Source of the DNA: Planococcus plakortidis
GTDB lineage: Bacteria; Bacillota; Bacilli; Bacillales_A; Planococcaceae
DNA length: 64,000 bases
Assembly: GCF_001687605.2 (NCBI RefSeq)
Contig: NZ_CP016539.2
Location: 2,944,501 to 3,008,500, forward strand
Direction of reading: 5' to 3'
The notes beneath the pieces were generated by a model. The model was not told the DNA's origin, ran no database searches, and saw only the letters and a list, made by a program, of their open reading frames with translations. Made by a program: the position numbers and the translations under genes. Positions 32,826 through 42,252 of this stretch are shown here, piece by piece; the stretch's first letter is position 1; each line of letters starts with the position of its first letter.

Positions 32826-33737
32826 TCATTTTTCCGCTTGCTGTCCGGGCATATCGAGCGGCGTAAAATAATATGAACAGTCCGGCCAGCTGAGTTCCTC
32901 GCTGAGGATGTCAAAAGTCGAGCGGAAAAATTCCTGCATCGCTATTGTTCGGTCTGGCGCGCCTGCAACTTTATCGGCCATCAGGAAGTATTCGCTCAGC
33001 GAAGCGTCAAAATACGCATCGGCAGGCTTTAATCGCGTGCTGTCGAGTTCTTTGTTGATAAATGGATACGGCAGCACGAAAAACGCCGGCATATCGACAC
33101 TGGCGTCGCCGAGCCAGAAACCGTATTCGATGAAATGTTCATCGAACGCCGCTTTTTCGATGGCCTTGTCTTCCGGATACGGCTGCGGGATGCCCGGCAA
33201 GATGAGCGATGAGACGTCGAACGTTCCCCAGAACAAGGCCGGTTTCATTTTCCGGCAGCGCAGTGGCCCGATGAATTTCAATTGTTGGGCAAGCGCGAAA
33301 TGGAATAACTTGAGCCCGCGCATCGCCTGTTCCCAATTGAAGACGAGCGGCGTGTCGTCTTCGTCCAAATTGTTCTTGTAAGCCATTTCCTGCGGCTTCG
33401 GATTGACCTCCAACTGGACGCCTTTCGACGCCAGCGCGCCGAAGACCTCTTCGAAATAGGTTTTGATCGGCTTGGCCGTCTCCAACGGCACGGCTTGCAC
33501 ATGTCCGCCGACATTGATCAAGACATGGCTTTCGTGAATATCCAAGTCGATTTGGAATGCCCGATCGTGTTGGAACAACAAGCCCGCCGTAAAGCCGTTC
33601 GGCGTTATGGCGAGCGTCACGTGTGCCCATTGCGGTTCCTGCTGGGCGGTTTCGAGTTTGATCTTGCCGAGGATCTGCGACAGCAAATGCAAGGTGAACT
33701 TCGTCTCGGCCCATTCGGAATGCCTGATGATGTCCAT
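32826..33737 (-). CDS. DUF5996-family protein
   Basis: I start it at the ATG at 33737, which follows GGAGGAG. An in-frame extension to 33872 would run into the terminator of the upstream gene, so it is not real. The 303-residue soluble protein shows HLLSQILGKIKL, FEIDLD-like FQIDLDIHES, YGFWLGDASVDMPAFFVLPYP and a conserved C-terminal part, as in DUF5996 proteins. These are widespread in bacteria and of unknown function. It is a single-gene unit. Confidence 0.75.
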   Translation of the reverse strand: MDIIRHSEWAETKFTLHLLSQILGKIKLETAQQEPQWAHVTLAITPNGFTAGLLFQHDRAFQIDLDIHESHVLINVGGHVQAVPLETAKPIKTYFEEVFGALASKGVQLEVNPKPQEMAYKNNLDEDDTPLVFNWEQAMRGLKLFHFALAQQLKFIGPLRCRKMKPALFWGTFDVSSLILPGIPQPYPEDKAIEKAAFDEHFIEYGFWLGDASVDMPAFFVLPYPFINKELDSTRLKPADAYFDASLSEYFLMADKVAGAPDRTIAMQEFFRSTFDILSEELSWPDCSYYFTPLDMPGQQAEK

Positions 33738-33870
33738 TTCATTCTCCTCCTCTGGATTTGGCTCCTTAAGCGTCGGCACTGTCCATTCCCCCTTACTATT
33801 CGACATGCACACTGACATTCCTATCCAATTGAAGGAGATGGAAAAGTAAACGTCCGCTAGAAAAACGCGC

Positions 33871-33905
33871 AAAAAAGCCGTCCCGAAATATTCCCAGAAC
33901 GGCTC
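33871..33905 (-). terminator. Terminator of the M28 peptidase pair
   Basis: AGCCGT / ACGGCT arms with partial inner pairing and a T-run on the minus strand (33871-33876 are A on plus), about 30 bases after the stop at 33933. Confidence 0.75.
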
Positions 33906-33932
33906 AGCAAATGTATGCGTTCATTATTAGAA

Positions 33933-35378
33933 TTAATGCTTAACACCTGGCACATCTTTCCTTACGACATCGAACAGGCCGGCACCGATCACTTCAAGCG
34001 CCGATTGCATGCGCTCCTCGGAGACATTGTCTTCTATCGTATCTTGCGGCGTGTGATAGACTTTTTCGATGTGGTAAATGAGCGGATTCCAGCTGTCGAT
34101 GCCCATCCAGATGAAGAGCGCAGCCGGGATGCCGGCATTATGGAACGGCACATGGTCGCTCGAGCCGAACTGGCCAGGGAGGATATCCGAGTTCCCGAGG
34201 CGCGCCCCTGCTGCGACGGTCGATTCCGTGACGATGTTGCTCGAGCCGTCGACGGTCATGGCATACAGATTTTCCGCTTTCTCGTAGCTGGTCGCCACCA
34301 TGTCCGGATTGTAGACCGCTTCGATCTTGTCGCGTTCTGCCTGTGTCAGCTGATCGATATAATAACGTGCGCCGAGCAAGCCGCGCTCCTCCGAACCGAA
34401 AGCGATGAACTTCATGTCCTTATCGGTGTTATAGCTTTTGAAGACGCGCGCCAGTTCCAGCATCAGCCCGACGCCGGATGCGTTATCGTTCGCGCCCGGC
34501 GCGCCGACGACGCTATCCATATGCGCCGTCAACAGCACTTCCTTGGCGTCCGCTTGTTTGGATTTCGCTTTTTTCGTTGCGATGACGTTGACGGATTCGA
34601 GGTCTTCATAATGCGTCGCGGTCAAATTCAGGCTGACCGCACCATCCGCGAGCTGTTCTTTCAGCCATTCGCCTTGGATGTACGCCGCGCCGTAGACCGG
34701 GACATCATAGGATTTCGCCAGGTTCGGGTTGAATGTCGAGCCGTAGTTGCCGCGTCCGCCGACGACGCTTTGCAGGATGACGCCTGCAGCTCCCGCTTCG
34801 ACTGCGTTATCGACTTGTGTCCGGTAAGCGGCGTTCGACGATTCGCGCGTCAACAGGACGATCTTGCCTTCGGTATCTGACGGGAAATCCGCTGCCGAGA
34901 CGCCGCCCTCTACGTAGATGACCGGAGCCTCTACGGCCTGCTGGCTCACTTTGCCATTCGGCGCAGCGCCCATCTCCCACACGGTGCCGCCAGAAAATGC
35001 CGCTTCCCCGATATACTGGTCCGCAACCGGGAAGTATTGGTACTCAACGTCAAAACCGAGCCCCTGCAAGGTATTTGCGACATAATCCGCAGCTTCTTTC
35101 TCCCCTTCGAGTCCGCCCGGCCGGGAACCGATCTCTTCAGACAAATAGCGGATATGTTCGATCGCCTGTTCCGCATCGACGCGGTTGACGATTTTCTGGT
35201 CATGCGCGGCGCCCGAATTGCCGTTCGCCGCATAGGCGACGTTTGCCGCGCCGGAACCCGCCACCGGCAACGCCATCGGGGAGACGCTCAAGACGAGCGC
35301 GCCTGCTAGCGTATAGCTCAGAAATTTCTTTTTCAGCCCTGTCGTTTTCACTTCACCGGATAGATGGTCTTTTTTCAT
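33933..35378 (-). CDS. Secreted M28-family aminopeptidase with PA domain, copy 1
   Basis: A 481-residue preprotein: signal peptide to about residue 50 (AYAA), then an M28 zinc aminopeptidase split by a PA domain (APVIYVEGG..., IVLLTRESS, AGAAGVILQS). Metal ligands are visible as H and D in LLTAHMDSV and in GANDNASGVG, the EE of GSEERGLLGA, and D/H in SSDHVPF and VYHTPQDT. It resembles YwaD of B. subtilis, which trims N-terminal residues from peptides outside the cell. The gene is 24 bases after a paralog, as an operon. Confidence 0.93.
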   Translation of the reverse strand: MKKDHLSGEVKTTGLKKKFLSYTLAGALVLSVSPMALPVAGSGAANVAYAANGNSGAAHDQKIVNRVDAEQAIEHIRYLSEEIGSRPGGLEGEKEAADYVANTLQGLGFDVEYQYFPVADQYIGEAAFSGGTVWEMGAAPNGKVSQQAVEAPVIYVEGGVSAADFPSDTEGKIVLLTRESSNAAYRTQVDNAVEAGAAGVILQSVVGGRGNYGSTFNPNLAKSYDVPVYGAAYIQGEWLKEQLADGAVSLNLTATHYEDLESVNVIATKKAKSKQADAKEVLLTAHMDSVVGAPGANDNASGVGLMLELARVFKSYNTDKDMKFIAFGSEERGLLGARYYIDQLTQAERDKIEAVYNPDMVATSYEKAENLYAMTVDGSSNIVTESTVAAGARLGNSDILPGQFGSSDHVPFHNAGIPAALFIWMGIDSWNPLIYHIEKVYHTPQDTIEDNVSEERMQSALEVIGAGLFDVVRKDVPGVKH

Positions 35379-35402
35379 TCGACTGCCACTCCCTCACCTG
35401 GA

Positions 35403-36749
35403 TTATTTTCGGATCAATTGGTAAACCGATGCGCCGACCAGATCGCCCGCTTCTTTCAGGCGTTCCGCGCTGATGAATTCGATCGTATCGAGCGGCGTAT
35501 GGTAATACGGTTCAAGACTTGCTGTTCCTGGTTCCCGGCGGATGAAGTTCACCGCCGGAATGCCCGCTTCGTAGAACGACACATGGTCGGACGAGCCGCG
35601 CTGATACAAGATCAGTTCAGATGGCGTGCCGATCCGTTCGCCTGTCGCTTTTGCGGTTTCCGTCACGATGTTCGCCTGGCCGTCGAGCGTGTTCATGTAA
35701 ATCGCCGTGGCATTGTCCCATGATGTGCCGACCATGTCCATATTGAAGTTGCCGGTGCTTCTCGCCACTTCACTTTCGGTCAGTTCGCTGACATAATGGC
35801 GCGAGCCGAGGAGGCCGATTTCTTCAGCGCCGACAAAGACAAAGCGCAGTTCTTCATCAATCGGATAGCTCTTCAAGACGCGCGCGATCTCGAGCGCGAC
35901 CGCGGTGCCGGATGCGTTGTCGCTTGCACCGGCCGCAAACGGCACGCTGTCGTAATGCGCGCTGACGTGGACGATGCCGTCACCGCCGCCTTTTTTCGGC
36001 GTGCGCGTCGCGATGATGTTTTCGGATGTTGCGCCTTCAAACGCCTGAACCGTCAAGGTGACCGTTCCGTTCGCCGCCAGGACGTCCGCCTTCAACGCTT
36101 CGCCGCTCGCCTTGGTGATCCCTCCGACCGGGATATCCATTTCATTGCCTCCAAGCGATGGATTAAGTGGGCCCGCCTGGTCGACATTGTTATAGATCAA
36201 GACGCCGGCAGCTCCTGCTGCTTCGGCATTCTGTACTTTTTCCGCAAAGGTGAAGCCGCCGCGCTGGATCAAGGCGATTTTCCCCGCCGCCTCGGCATTG
36301 TAATCAGCCGGATAACCGAGCCCCGCATCATATAACTGCGCCGTCAGGCCTTCCTCGGCTGTCGCCGCGGAACCCGATGGAATGTTGATCAATACTTCAT
36401 CTCCCGATTCGGTATGCAAATGCCCGATCACCAGATCCGGGATGCTGAATTCCTGCACTTCCACTTCATAGCCATAGGATTCGAGGCGCTGTTCCAGGAA
36501 GTCCGCGGTTTCTTTCTCGGCTTCCGTCCCGGCGACGCGCGGGCCGATTGTCTCGGTCAGGTGGTAGACATCTTCATACATCCGTTCCTCGTCGATGCGC
36601 GCAATCACTTTCTGGTCAAATGCCGCACCGCTTTTCCCTGGAGCTGCCTGCGCTGCCTGCTGTTCGAACAGCCCGGCCGGCGTTGCGTAGAAACTGGACG
36701 TGACGAGCAACGCCGATAGAAACGCTGTTTTCCACTTCATGTTTTTCAA
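35403..36749 (-). CDS. Secreted M28-family aminopeptidase with PA domain, copy 2
   Basis: A 448-residue preprotein starting with TTG at 36749, 8 bases after AAAGGAGGA. Signal peptide to about residue 33 (QAA), PA domain (GKIALIQRGGFTFAEKVQNAEAAGAAGVLIYNN is its core) and M28 ligands: VSAHYDSVPFAAGASDNASG, VGAEEIGLLGS, GSSDHVSF and YYHTPLDT. It is a tandem paralog of the next gene with the same domain order, but is clearly diverged. Upstream is a cre-like site, which suggests repression when sugar is plentiful. Confidence 0.93.
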   Translation of the reverse strand: MKNMKWKTAFLSALLVTSSFYATPAGLFEQQAAQAAPGKSGAAFDQKVIARIDEERMYEDVYHLTETIGPRVAGTEAEKETADFLEQRLESYGYEVEVQEFSIPDLVIGHLHTESGDEVLINIPSGSAATAEEGLTAQLYDAGLGYPADYNAEAAGKIALIQRGGFTFAEKVQNAEAAGAAGVLIYNNVDQAGPLNPSLGGNEMDIPVGGITKASGEALKADVLAANGTVTLTVQAFEGATSENIIATRTPKKGGGDGIVHVSAHYDSVPFAAGASDNASGTAVALEIARVLKSYPIDEELRFVFVGAEEIGLLGSRHYVSELTESEVARSTGNFNMDMVGTSWDNATAIYMNTLDGQANIVTETAKATGERIGTPSELILYQRGSSDHVSFYEAGIPAVNFIRREPGTASLEPYYHTPLDTIEFISAERLKEAGDLVGASVYQLIRK

Positions 36750-36831
36750 TTCATCTTCCTCCTTTTATGGGCATTAATTACAGCCATAACAGGTATTCCC
36801 CTTGACCCGAAATTTTCCCTTCCCGAAATAT

Positions 36832-36845
36832 TGAAAACGGTTACA
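36832..36845. promoter_or_regulatory. cre-like site (CcpA) upstream of the aminopeptidase pair
   Basis: TGAAAACGGTTACA matches the cre consensus TGWAANCGNTNWCA at every fixed position. It lies 83 bases before the TTG start of copy 2; a weak minus-strand -10 (TATAAC) lies just upstream of it in transcription direction, which would give roadblock or promoter-overlap repression. Confidence 0.55.
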
Positions 36846-36997
36846 AAGTTATAGAATATTCAGTCTTTAGAATAGAAAGTACTATCCATTTTAAGGAAAA
36901 GAGAATAGGGGATAGGACTTAATTAATGCTCCGGCAACATCGGACTGGCGCGGACTATGTTTTTATCATGCACTCATGTCCACTTAGCCTGTCCATT

Positions 36998-37028
36998 AAA
37001 AAAAACTCCCCGCTAAGGAGAGTTTTTT
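36998..37028 (-). terminator. Terminator after the 37,053 gene
   Basis: AACTC-CCC / GGAGAGTT arms with a T-run on the minus strand, just after the stop at 37053. It ends the PepF unit. The stretch 36750-36997 otherwise holds only the aminopeptidase promoter region. Confidence 0.75.
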
Positions 37029-37052
37029 GACTCGTATTATTTTCTTCCCACT

Positions 37053-37358
37053 TCATCCCCACCACATCGCCGTGACAAAAAAAGCCCATAACGAAGCGGC
37101 TGGTGCCACAGTGAATAAAACGATTGCATATAATTCCCGATGTGCATGGAAGCTTTCATGCTGTTTGGCCAACGTAAACAATAAAATCCCAGACACCATG
37201 TATAGAAATATCCCCGCCGCCGTCAGTCCCGTCAAATAATAGACAGGAGCAAGCGGCAGTGCGTACTCACTCAAAAAATAAGCCATGCCTTGTCCGAATA
37301 TGCAAAAATAACTGGCCAGCAAAAAGCTCGTGAGCAAACTCCATTGAAGTGTTCTCAT
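37053..37358 (-). CDS. Small membrane protein, translationally linked to PepF
   Basis: A 101-residue protein with three membrane helices (about 5-28, 37-58, 75-97). The ATG at 37358 follows GAGGAG; a TTG at 37373 would overlap the pepF stop by 8 bases. It directly follows the oligopeptidase gene on the same strand and shares its terminator. The function is unknown. Confidence 0.65.
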   Translation of the reverse strand: MRTLQWSLLTSFLLASYFCIFGQGMAYFLSEYALPLAPVYYLTGLTAAGIFLYMVSGILLFTLAKQHESFHAHRELYAIVLFTVAPAASLWAFFVTAMWWG

Positions 37359-37365
37359 CTTCTCC

Positions 37366-39177
37366 TCACTCAATCCCCTGCCAGTACTTCTCAGTCAGCT
37401 CCAAATATTCTTCAATGGCCGAGCACAGCGATTTCTGCGCATCACGCCAAAACGCCACTTGCGTGATGTCCGCACCAAGGTATTGTTTGCCCAATTGCTC
37501 GATGGTCATCTTCCCGGAGTCGCGCAATAACGCATCGTAGCGTTCCGGGAATCCTTCCGGCTGCTGTTTGGCTTGTTCGTAGACGCCGTTGCTGAATAAA
37601 TAGCCGATCGTGTACGGAATATTGTAGAACGCTTTTTCGGCATCATAGAAATGGCCGATGAACATCCATTTGTGAAGCGCCAGCTCCTCCACCAATCCGG
37701 CGTAGATGTCATTTTCCACCTCAGCGATCATCGTTTTGATCTGTTCTGCGGAAATCATGCCGTCTGCCCGTTGATCGTAAAATTTCCGTTCGAAGCGGAA
37801 CATATTTGGGACGCTCACGACATATTTCAAGCCATCTCGGATCTTTATTTCAAGCATGGCGAGCCGTTCGTTTTGATCTGCCGTCTGCTCGATCACCGCA
37901 TCGAGCACCAAATTCTCCATGAAAGTAGAGGCTGTTTCCGCGACACTCGTGCCTTTTTGCTGCGCAAGCGCAGGCTCGTCGTGAAGGATGAAATTGTGAT
38001 AAGCATGGCCCAATTCATGTGCCAACGTGATCAAGTCCTGATAAGTATCACGATACGTCAGGAAAATCCGGCTTTCCTTGGCCAGTGGCATCGACGCGCA
38101 AAAGCCGCCTTCTGCTTTACCCGGCCGGTTCTCGGCTTCGATCCAGTCTTGGTCAAACGCGCGGTCCGCAAAATGGCCGAGCTTACCGCTGAACTGGTGG
38201 AATTGCTTGCTGATGGCATTTTTCGCCGCCCCAAAATCTACTTTGTCCGACAATGGAAACGCCGGTGACTCCAGATCGAACCAGCCGGCTGTCTCATAGC
38301 CCGCGACTTTCAATTTCCGTTCAATATACGCTCTGTATAAATCCTTATTGCCATCGATGGCCGTGAGCATCGCATCGATGGAGGCTTCCTCGATCCGGTT
38401 GTGCTCAAGCATTTCTTTCAGTTTATTGTCCCAGCCCCGCTGCTCGTAGATCGCCAGTCGCGATCCCGCCACACGGTTCAAAATAGCCGCCACCGCATCC
38501 TCGTGCACTTCACACGTTTTGGCCACCGCTTCAGCTGCGCACTTTCGGCTTTCGCGGTCTTTGCCGTTTACCGCTTCATTCAGTGCCTGGCCGATCGAGA
38601 CTTCCTGAAGTTCACCTTCGATTTCAATCGGCACTCTCAATTTGGTCAAGACCAGTTCGTGCTGCTGTTCCCACCCCGACAGGCCATTGACGGACAGTGC
38701 ACTGATCATGCGCTCCAGTTCAGCAGGCAACCGGTCTTTGACCATCTGTCTTCTTTTATTCAAATAAAAAGACGCTGCCTGCATGCGGTCAGTCGCGGTA
38801 AAGATTTGCCACTCTGCCTCGGTAAATTCAGCAAAGGCTTGATCCAGCTCGATTTGCAAAGACGTAAGTTTTGCTTTCAGCACGGCGCTGTCATCCATCA
38901 AAGCGATCGCTGACTGATCCGCCACATTTTCTGCATAAGCACAGATAGCGAAATCATCGAGCTGCTCCCAGCCGAGCAAGGCCGTCTGGAATTGATTGAT
39001 GATTTCCCACAAGACCTTAATGTCACGTGCGTCCATCCCGCGGTAGTTTTGCAATTGCCCCGCCGCTTGCTCGATCGTGTTTTCCAAATCCATCATGAAG
39101 TTTTTTAGTTCCGCTGATTGGCTCTTTCCATCATATAAAGAAGTTAAATTCCATGTTTGCGCTGTTGTCTGTTCCAC
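37366..39177 (-). CDS. pepF: Oligoendopeptidase F-like M3 metallopeptidase
   Basis: I start it at GTG 39177, 8 bases after AAGGGG; the upstream ATG at 39207 has no comparable site. The 603-residue cytoplasmic peptidase has an N-terminal helical domain and the M3 active site TLAHELGHAYHNFIL (HExxH), with the third ligand E in SVAETASTFMENLV. The C-terminal region (FIGHFYDAEKAFYNIPYTIGYLFSNGVYEQ) matches the pepF/M3 family. It cuts peptides of about 7-17 residues. A membrane protein gene follows in the same unit. Confidence 0.92.
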   Translation of the reverse strand: MEQTTAQTWNLTSLYDGKSQSAELKNFMMDLENTIEQAAGQLQNYRGMDARDIKVLWEIINQFQTALLGWEQLDDFAICAYAENVADQSAIALMDDSAVLKAKLTSLQIELDQAFAEFTEAEWQIFTATDRMQAASFYLNKRRQMVKDRLPAELERMISALSVNGLSGWEQQHELVLTKLRVPIEIEGELQEVSIGQALNEAVNGKDRESRKCAAEAVAKTCEVHEDAVAAILNRVAGSRLAIYEQRGWDNKLKEMLEHNRIEEASIDAMLTAIDGNKDLYRAYIERKLKVAGYETAGWFDLESPAFPLSDKVDFGAAKNAISKQFHQFSGKLGHFADRAFDQDWIEAENRPGKAEGGFCASMPLAKESRIFLTYRDTYQDLITLAHELGHAYHNFILHDEPALAQQKGTSVAETASTFMENLVLDAVIEQTADQNERLAMLEIKIRDGLKYVVSVPNMFRFERKFYDQRADGMISAEQIKTMIAEVENDIYAGLVEELALHKWMFIGHFYDAEKAFYNIPYTIGYLFSNGVYEQAKQQPEGFPERYDALLRDSGKMTIEQLGKQYLGADITQVAFWRDAQKSLCSAIEEYLELTEKYWQGIE

Positions 39178-39291
39178 GAATAATCCCCTTTTTATCTGCG
39201 GCAGCATCCCACTGCCTTATTTGCGCATCTTTATAGTCATTCTTCTTTTTCCTGAAAATCCCTTTTGCAAAAGAATATAATAAAAGCAAAA

Positions 39292-40113
39292 CTATTTCGG
39301 CTCATTTCCGGGGCGCGTGGATTCACTTTCGACTTCTACCCTCCACGATAAGATCGTGGTGCTGTCGCGGACATTCTTCTCTTTGAGTTCTTCCAATAAA
39401 ACCGTCACGCCTTCAGCGTTTGACACTGCATCAAAACGTTTTGACACTTCCAGCGGATTTGAAAAATCGGTGTTCGGGCATTCCACCAGCCCATCGGTCG
39501 TCAGCAAAATATGGTTTATGCCTTTTCTTAATTCTTTGGCTCCTGTGCTAAAACACGGCACCGGCAAATCGAATGTATTCACTTTGCCGATCCATTCGTA
39601 AAAGCTGCGGTGGTTCTGCTGCAACTCCCCAAGCGCTTCGAGTTCAGGATGAAACAGATACAGTAAGCAGTCGCCGACCGACAGCCACCACAAAAACTTG
39701 CCTTTTCGGGCGGTGCATAAGACGGCGGTTTCGCCTTGCACTTCGCTGCACCTCGCTTTAAAGCGTTCGCTGTCAAACATGGCCAGGAGAATTTCAGATA
39801 GCTGGCTGAATGCTTGTTTAACCGGCAGCTTCAACGCGTCATTGATCGTAGTTTCCAAACGGCCAATTTCCGCAATGACGAGCTCTGCGCTTTCGGCCGT
39901 TTGATGGGCGTCCAGCAAGACGGTGAATTCCCAGTCTTCCACTGCGTTTGCCCATAACACACAGCCATCTTCATTTTTTGTTTGCCCTGTCGATGAATTA
40001 CCGCCGAACCGCCCGACTGTGACAGGGCCGATTTGCACAATGTCCAGCTGGTCGACAAAATGCTTTTCGCTTCCGACCCAGTTAAAGCTTGTTTGATTCT
40101 TGCTGGTTTTCAT
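39292..40113 (-). CDS. PP2C-like protein serine/threonine phosphatase
   Basis: A 273-residue protein with degenerate PP2C motifs: TKNEDGC (motif 1), LLDAHQ in place of DGHG, GETAVLCTARKGKFLWWLSVGDCLLYLF, ILLTTDGLVE and RDSTTILSW near the end, where DN is DS. The key metal aspartates are largely kept, so it may be active on Mn2+/Mg2+. AGGAGG precedes the ATG. It stands alone; no kinase gene is adjacent. Confidence 0.75.
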   Translation of the reverse strand: MKTSKNQTSFNWVGSEKHFVDQLDIVQIGPVTVGRFGGNSSTGQTKNEDGCVLWANAVEDWEFTVLLDAHQTAESAELVIAEIGRLETTINDALKLPVKQAFSQLSEILLAMFDSERFKARCSEVQGETAVLCTARKGKFLWWLSVGDCLLYLFHPELEALGELQQNHRSFYEWIGKVNTFDLPVPCFSTGAKELRKGINHILLTTDGLVECPNTDFSNPLEVSKRFDAVSNAEGVTVLLEELKEKNVRDSTTILSWRVEVESESTRPGNEPK

Positions 40114-40240
40114 ATGTATATACCTCCTGTTACGTATTGAAGCGATTCATAATATTTGTCCAGTATACGTGAAGCAGCTCTTTGTCTGCATAAAAAAAAA
40201 CGAAGAGCCTACTCATGCAGACCCTTCGTTTAACGACGCG

Positions 40241-41083
40241 CTATTCTTTTCTCCGGTACAGATACATCGTCAGCGGCGCAAAAATCACCACAAAAATCGC
40301 AGATACGACAACCACCCAGCCAATTTGCTCCCAAGTCCCATTGCCGTGCATTAACCCACGAACGGCTGTTGCGAGGATGGAAATCGGGTTGATGTTGACG
40401 AATCCTTGCAGCCAGGACGGCAAAGTCGACGGATCGACGAACACATTGCTGACGAAGGTAAGCGGGAACACCACCAAAAAACTGACCATCATCAAGGATT
40501 TTTCGGAACGCATGATAATGCCAGCAGCCGTCCAAATCCACGAGAAGCTGAACGAAAACAGCAGGATGACCAAGACCGCACCCACTACCCCCAGCGCGCC
40601 GCCTTCCGGGCGAAATCCGAGAATTAGCCCGAGGCCGATCATAATGGCCGACGCCAGTGAATAGCGGACGACGTCGACGAGCAATGCCCCGACCAAAGCA
40701 GACGGCAGCCAGATCGGCAAGGTCCGGAAGCGGTCGAATATGCCTTTTCGGATATCGTTGTTCAAGTCGATCCCGGTATACATCGTGATTTGCGAAACCG
40801 TCATGACCAAAATGCCGGGCAAGAGAAATTGCAGATATTCACCCGTCGACCCGGCGATCGCGCCGCCGAACAAATACGTAAACATCAAGAGAAAGATGAT
40901 CGGAAACACCGTGACGTCAAACATTTGCTCCGGCACATGCTTGATGCGTAAAAGCGCGCGGTGGGCAAAGGCCATTGTCGAAGCCAAGGCATTCGGCGGT
41001 TCCGGCCGTCTGCTGCCCGCAATGGCGTTCGACGGATGCACTTCTTCATACGCCGTTTTGTCGTGTTCGATTTGCACGCTCAT
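40241..41083 (-). CDS. DrrB-type ABC exporter permease
   Basis: A 280-residue membrane protein with six helices of the ABC-2 type ([55 protein letters not shown] is the conserved ABC2 signature loop, then [13 protein letters not shown] and [26 protein letters not shown]). It starts 4 bases inside the end of the ATPase gene (ATGA overlap). With that ATPase it forms a drug or lipid exporter like DrrAB. Confidence 0.9.
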   Translation of the reverse strand: MSVQIEHDKTAYEEVHPSNAIAGSRRPEPPNALASTMAFAHRALLRIKHVPEQMFDVTVFPIIFLLMFTYLFGGAIAGSTGEYLQFLLPGILVMTVSQITMYTGIDLNNDIRKGIFDRFRTLPIWLPSALVGALLVDVVRYSLASAIMIGLGLILGFRPEGGALGVVGAVLVILLFSFSFSWIWTAAGIIMRSEKSLMMVSFLVVFPLTFVSNVFVDPSTLPSWLQGFVNINPISILATAVRGLMHGNGTWEQIGWVVVVSAIFVVIFAPLTMYLYRRKE

Positions 41084-42075
41084 GAGTTTTCCTCCTCAAT
41101 CGGTTGATCGCTGGCGGATTGTCCGGTCAATGTCAAAAACACTTCATCCAAACTCGGCCGCCCGAGCGAAAAATCACTGATGCCGATTTTTTCTTTGCCC
41201 AGTTCGCCAAGCGCTTCGGCAACGACCGAAGAATCTTTTGCCTGCGCGCTTAAGGTCACATTGTCTGTCGACACATGAACCGGGACGCTGAGCCTGCGTT
41301 CAAGGATGGCCGTTGCTTGCGCTTGGTCGGCTGCATCGAGCAATTGCACAGTCAATGTGCCGGTTCCGACCGATGCTTTCAATTCACTGCTCGTGCCTTC
41401 TGCAATGATTTTGCCTTGATTGATGACCGCAATACGGTCAGCCAGCTGGTCCGCTTCCTCCAAGTTCTGCGTCGTCAACAATACGGTGGTCCCCGCCTGA
41501 ACGAGGGCGCGCACGATCTCCCATACTTGGTTGCGGCTGCGCGGGTCGAGGCCGGTCGTCGGCTCGTCGAGAAACAACAAATCCGGCGTCACGACGATGC
41601 TTGCAGCGATGTCGATGCGCCGCCTCATGCCGCCCGAATACTTTTTCACTTGCCGCTTCGCTGCCCCTTCCAATCCGAATGCCGACAGCAATTCCGCCGC
41701 GCGCTGCTTTGCTTCCTTGGCCGTGTAACCCATCAGCCTGGAGATCAGCACCAAGTTCTCAACCCCAGTCAAGTCTTCATCAATCGATGCGTACTGACCG
41801 GTCAAACTGATGCGGCTTTTGATGGCCGCACTTTCCGTCTTTAAATCGTGCCCGAAAATGGTCGCGCTGCCTGCATCCGGCTGGATCAATGTCGCGAGCA
41901 TGCGGATTGTCGTCGTCTTCCCGGCTCCGTTCGGCCCTAGAAATCCATACACTGTCCCGCTTGGAATCGCTAAATCCACGCCGTCTACTGCCCGTTCTTT
42001 CCCGTATATTTTCACCAGTCCCGCCGCTTCTACAGCCAATCCGTTTGCCTGCCGCTCCACATTTGTTGTTTCCAT
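41080..42075 (-). CDS. DrrA-type ABC exporter ATPase
   Basis: I start it at the ATG at 42075 (GGTGAGGAG just before). The 331-residue ATPase has Walker [11 protein letters not shown]-loop TGQYAS, signature [10 protein letters not shown], Walker [13 protein letters not shown] and the H-loop TTQNLEE, followed by the C-terminal extension typical of daunorubicin-resistance DrrA proteins ([19 protein letters not shown]). It is co-translated with the permease. Confidence 0.92.
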   Translation of the reverse strand: METTNVERQANGLAVEAAGLVKIYGKERAVDGVDLAIPSGTVYGFLGPNGAGKTTTIRMLATLIQPDAGSATIFGHDLKTESAAIKSRISLTGQYASIDEDLTGVENLVLISRLMGYTAKEAKQRAAELLSAFGLEGAAKRQVKKYSGGMRRRIDIAASIVVTPDLLFLDEPTTGLDPRSRNQVWEIVRALVQAGTTVLLTTQNLEEADQLADRIAVINQGKIIAEGTSSELKASVGTGTLTVQLLDAADQAQATAILERRLSVPVHVSTDNVTLSAQAKDSSVVAEALGELGKEKIGISDFSLGRPSLDEVFLTLTGQSASDQPIEEENS

Positions 42076-42215
42076 GCTCCTCACCTTTTTCTTTGCAGGA
42101 TACATTCACGTGTTTATGGCTTTCATTATAAACCCATTGGCGGAATATTCACTCTTTTTATTTCATTATAGAACAAATGTTCTTATTAATCCACTATTAT
42201 TTTCGCCCAAAATAA

Positions 42216-42242
42216 AAACTCCCGCATTTAGCAGGAGTTTAA
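42216..42242 (-). terminator. Terminator of fabH
   Basis: AAACTCC / GGAGTTT arms with partial inner GC pairing and a T-run on the minus strand, directly after the fabH stop at 42253. Confidence 0.75.
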
Positions 42243-42252
42243 AATTTGCTTA

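Noticed and set aside
33738-33872. Longer N-terminus for the DUF5996 protein
   Set aside because: The extension would place the start against the terminator of the M28 pair, while GGAGGAG precedes the ATG at 33737.
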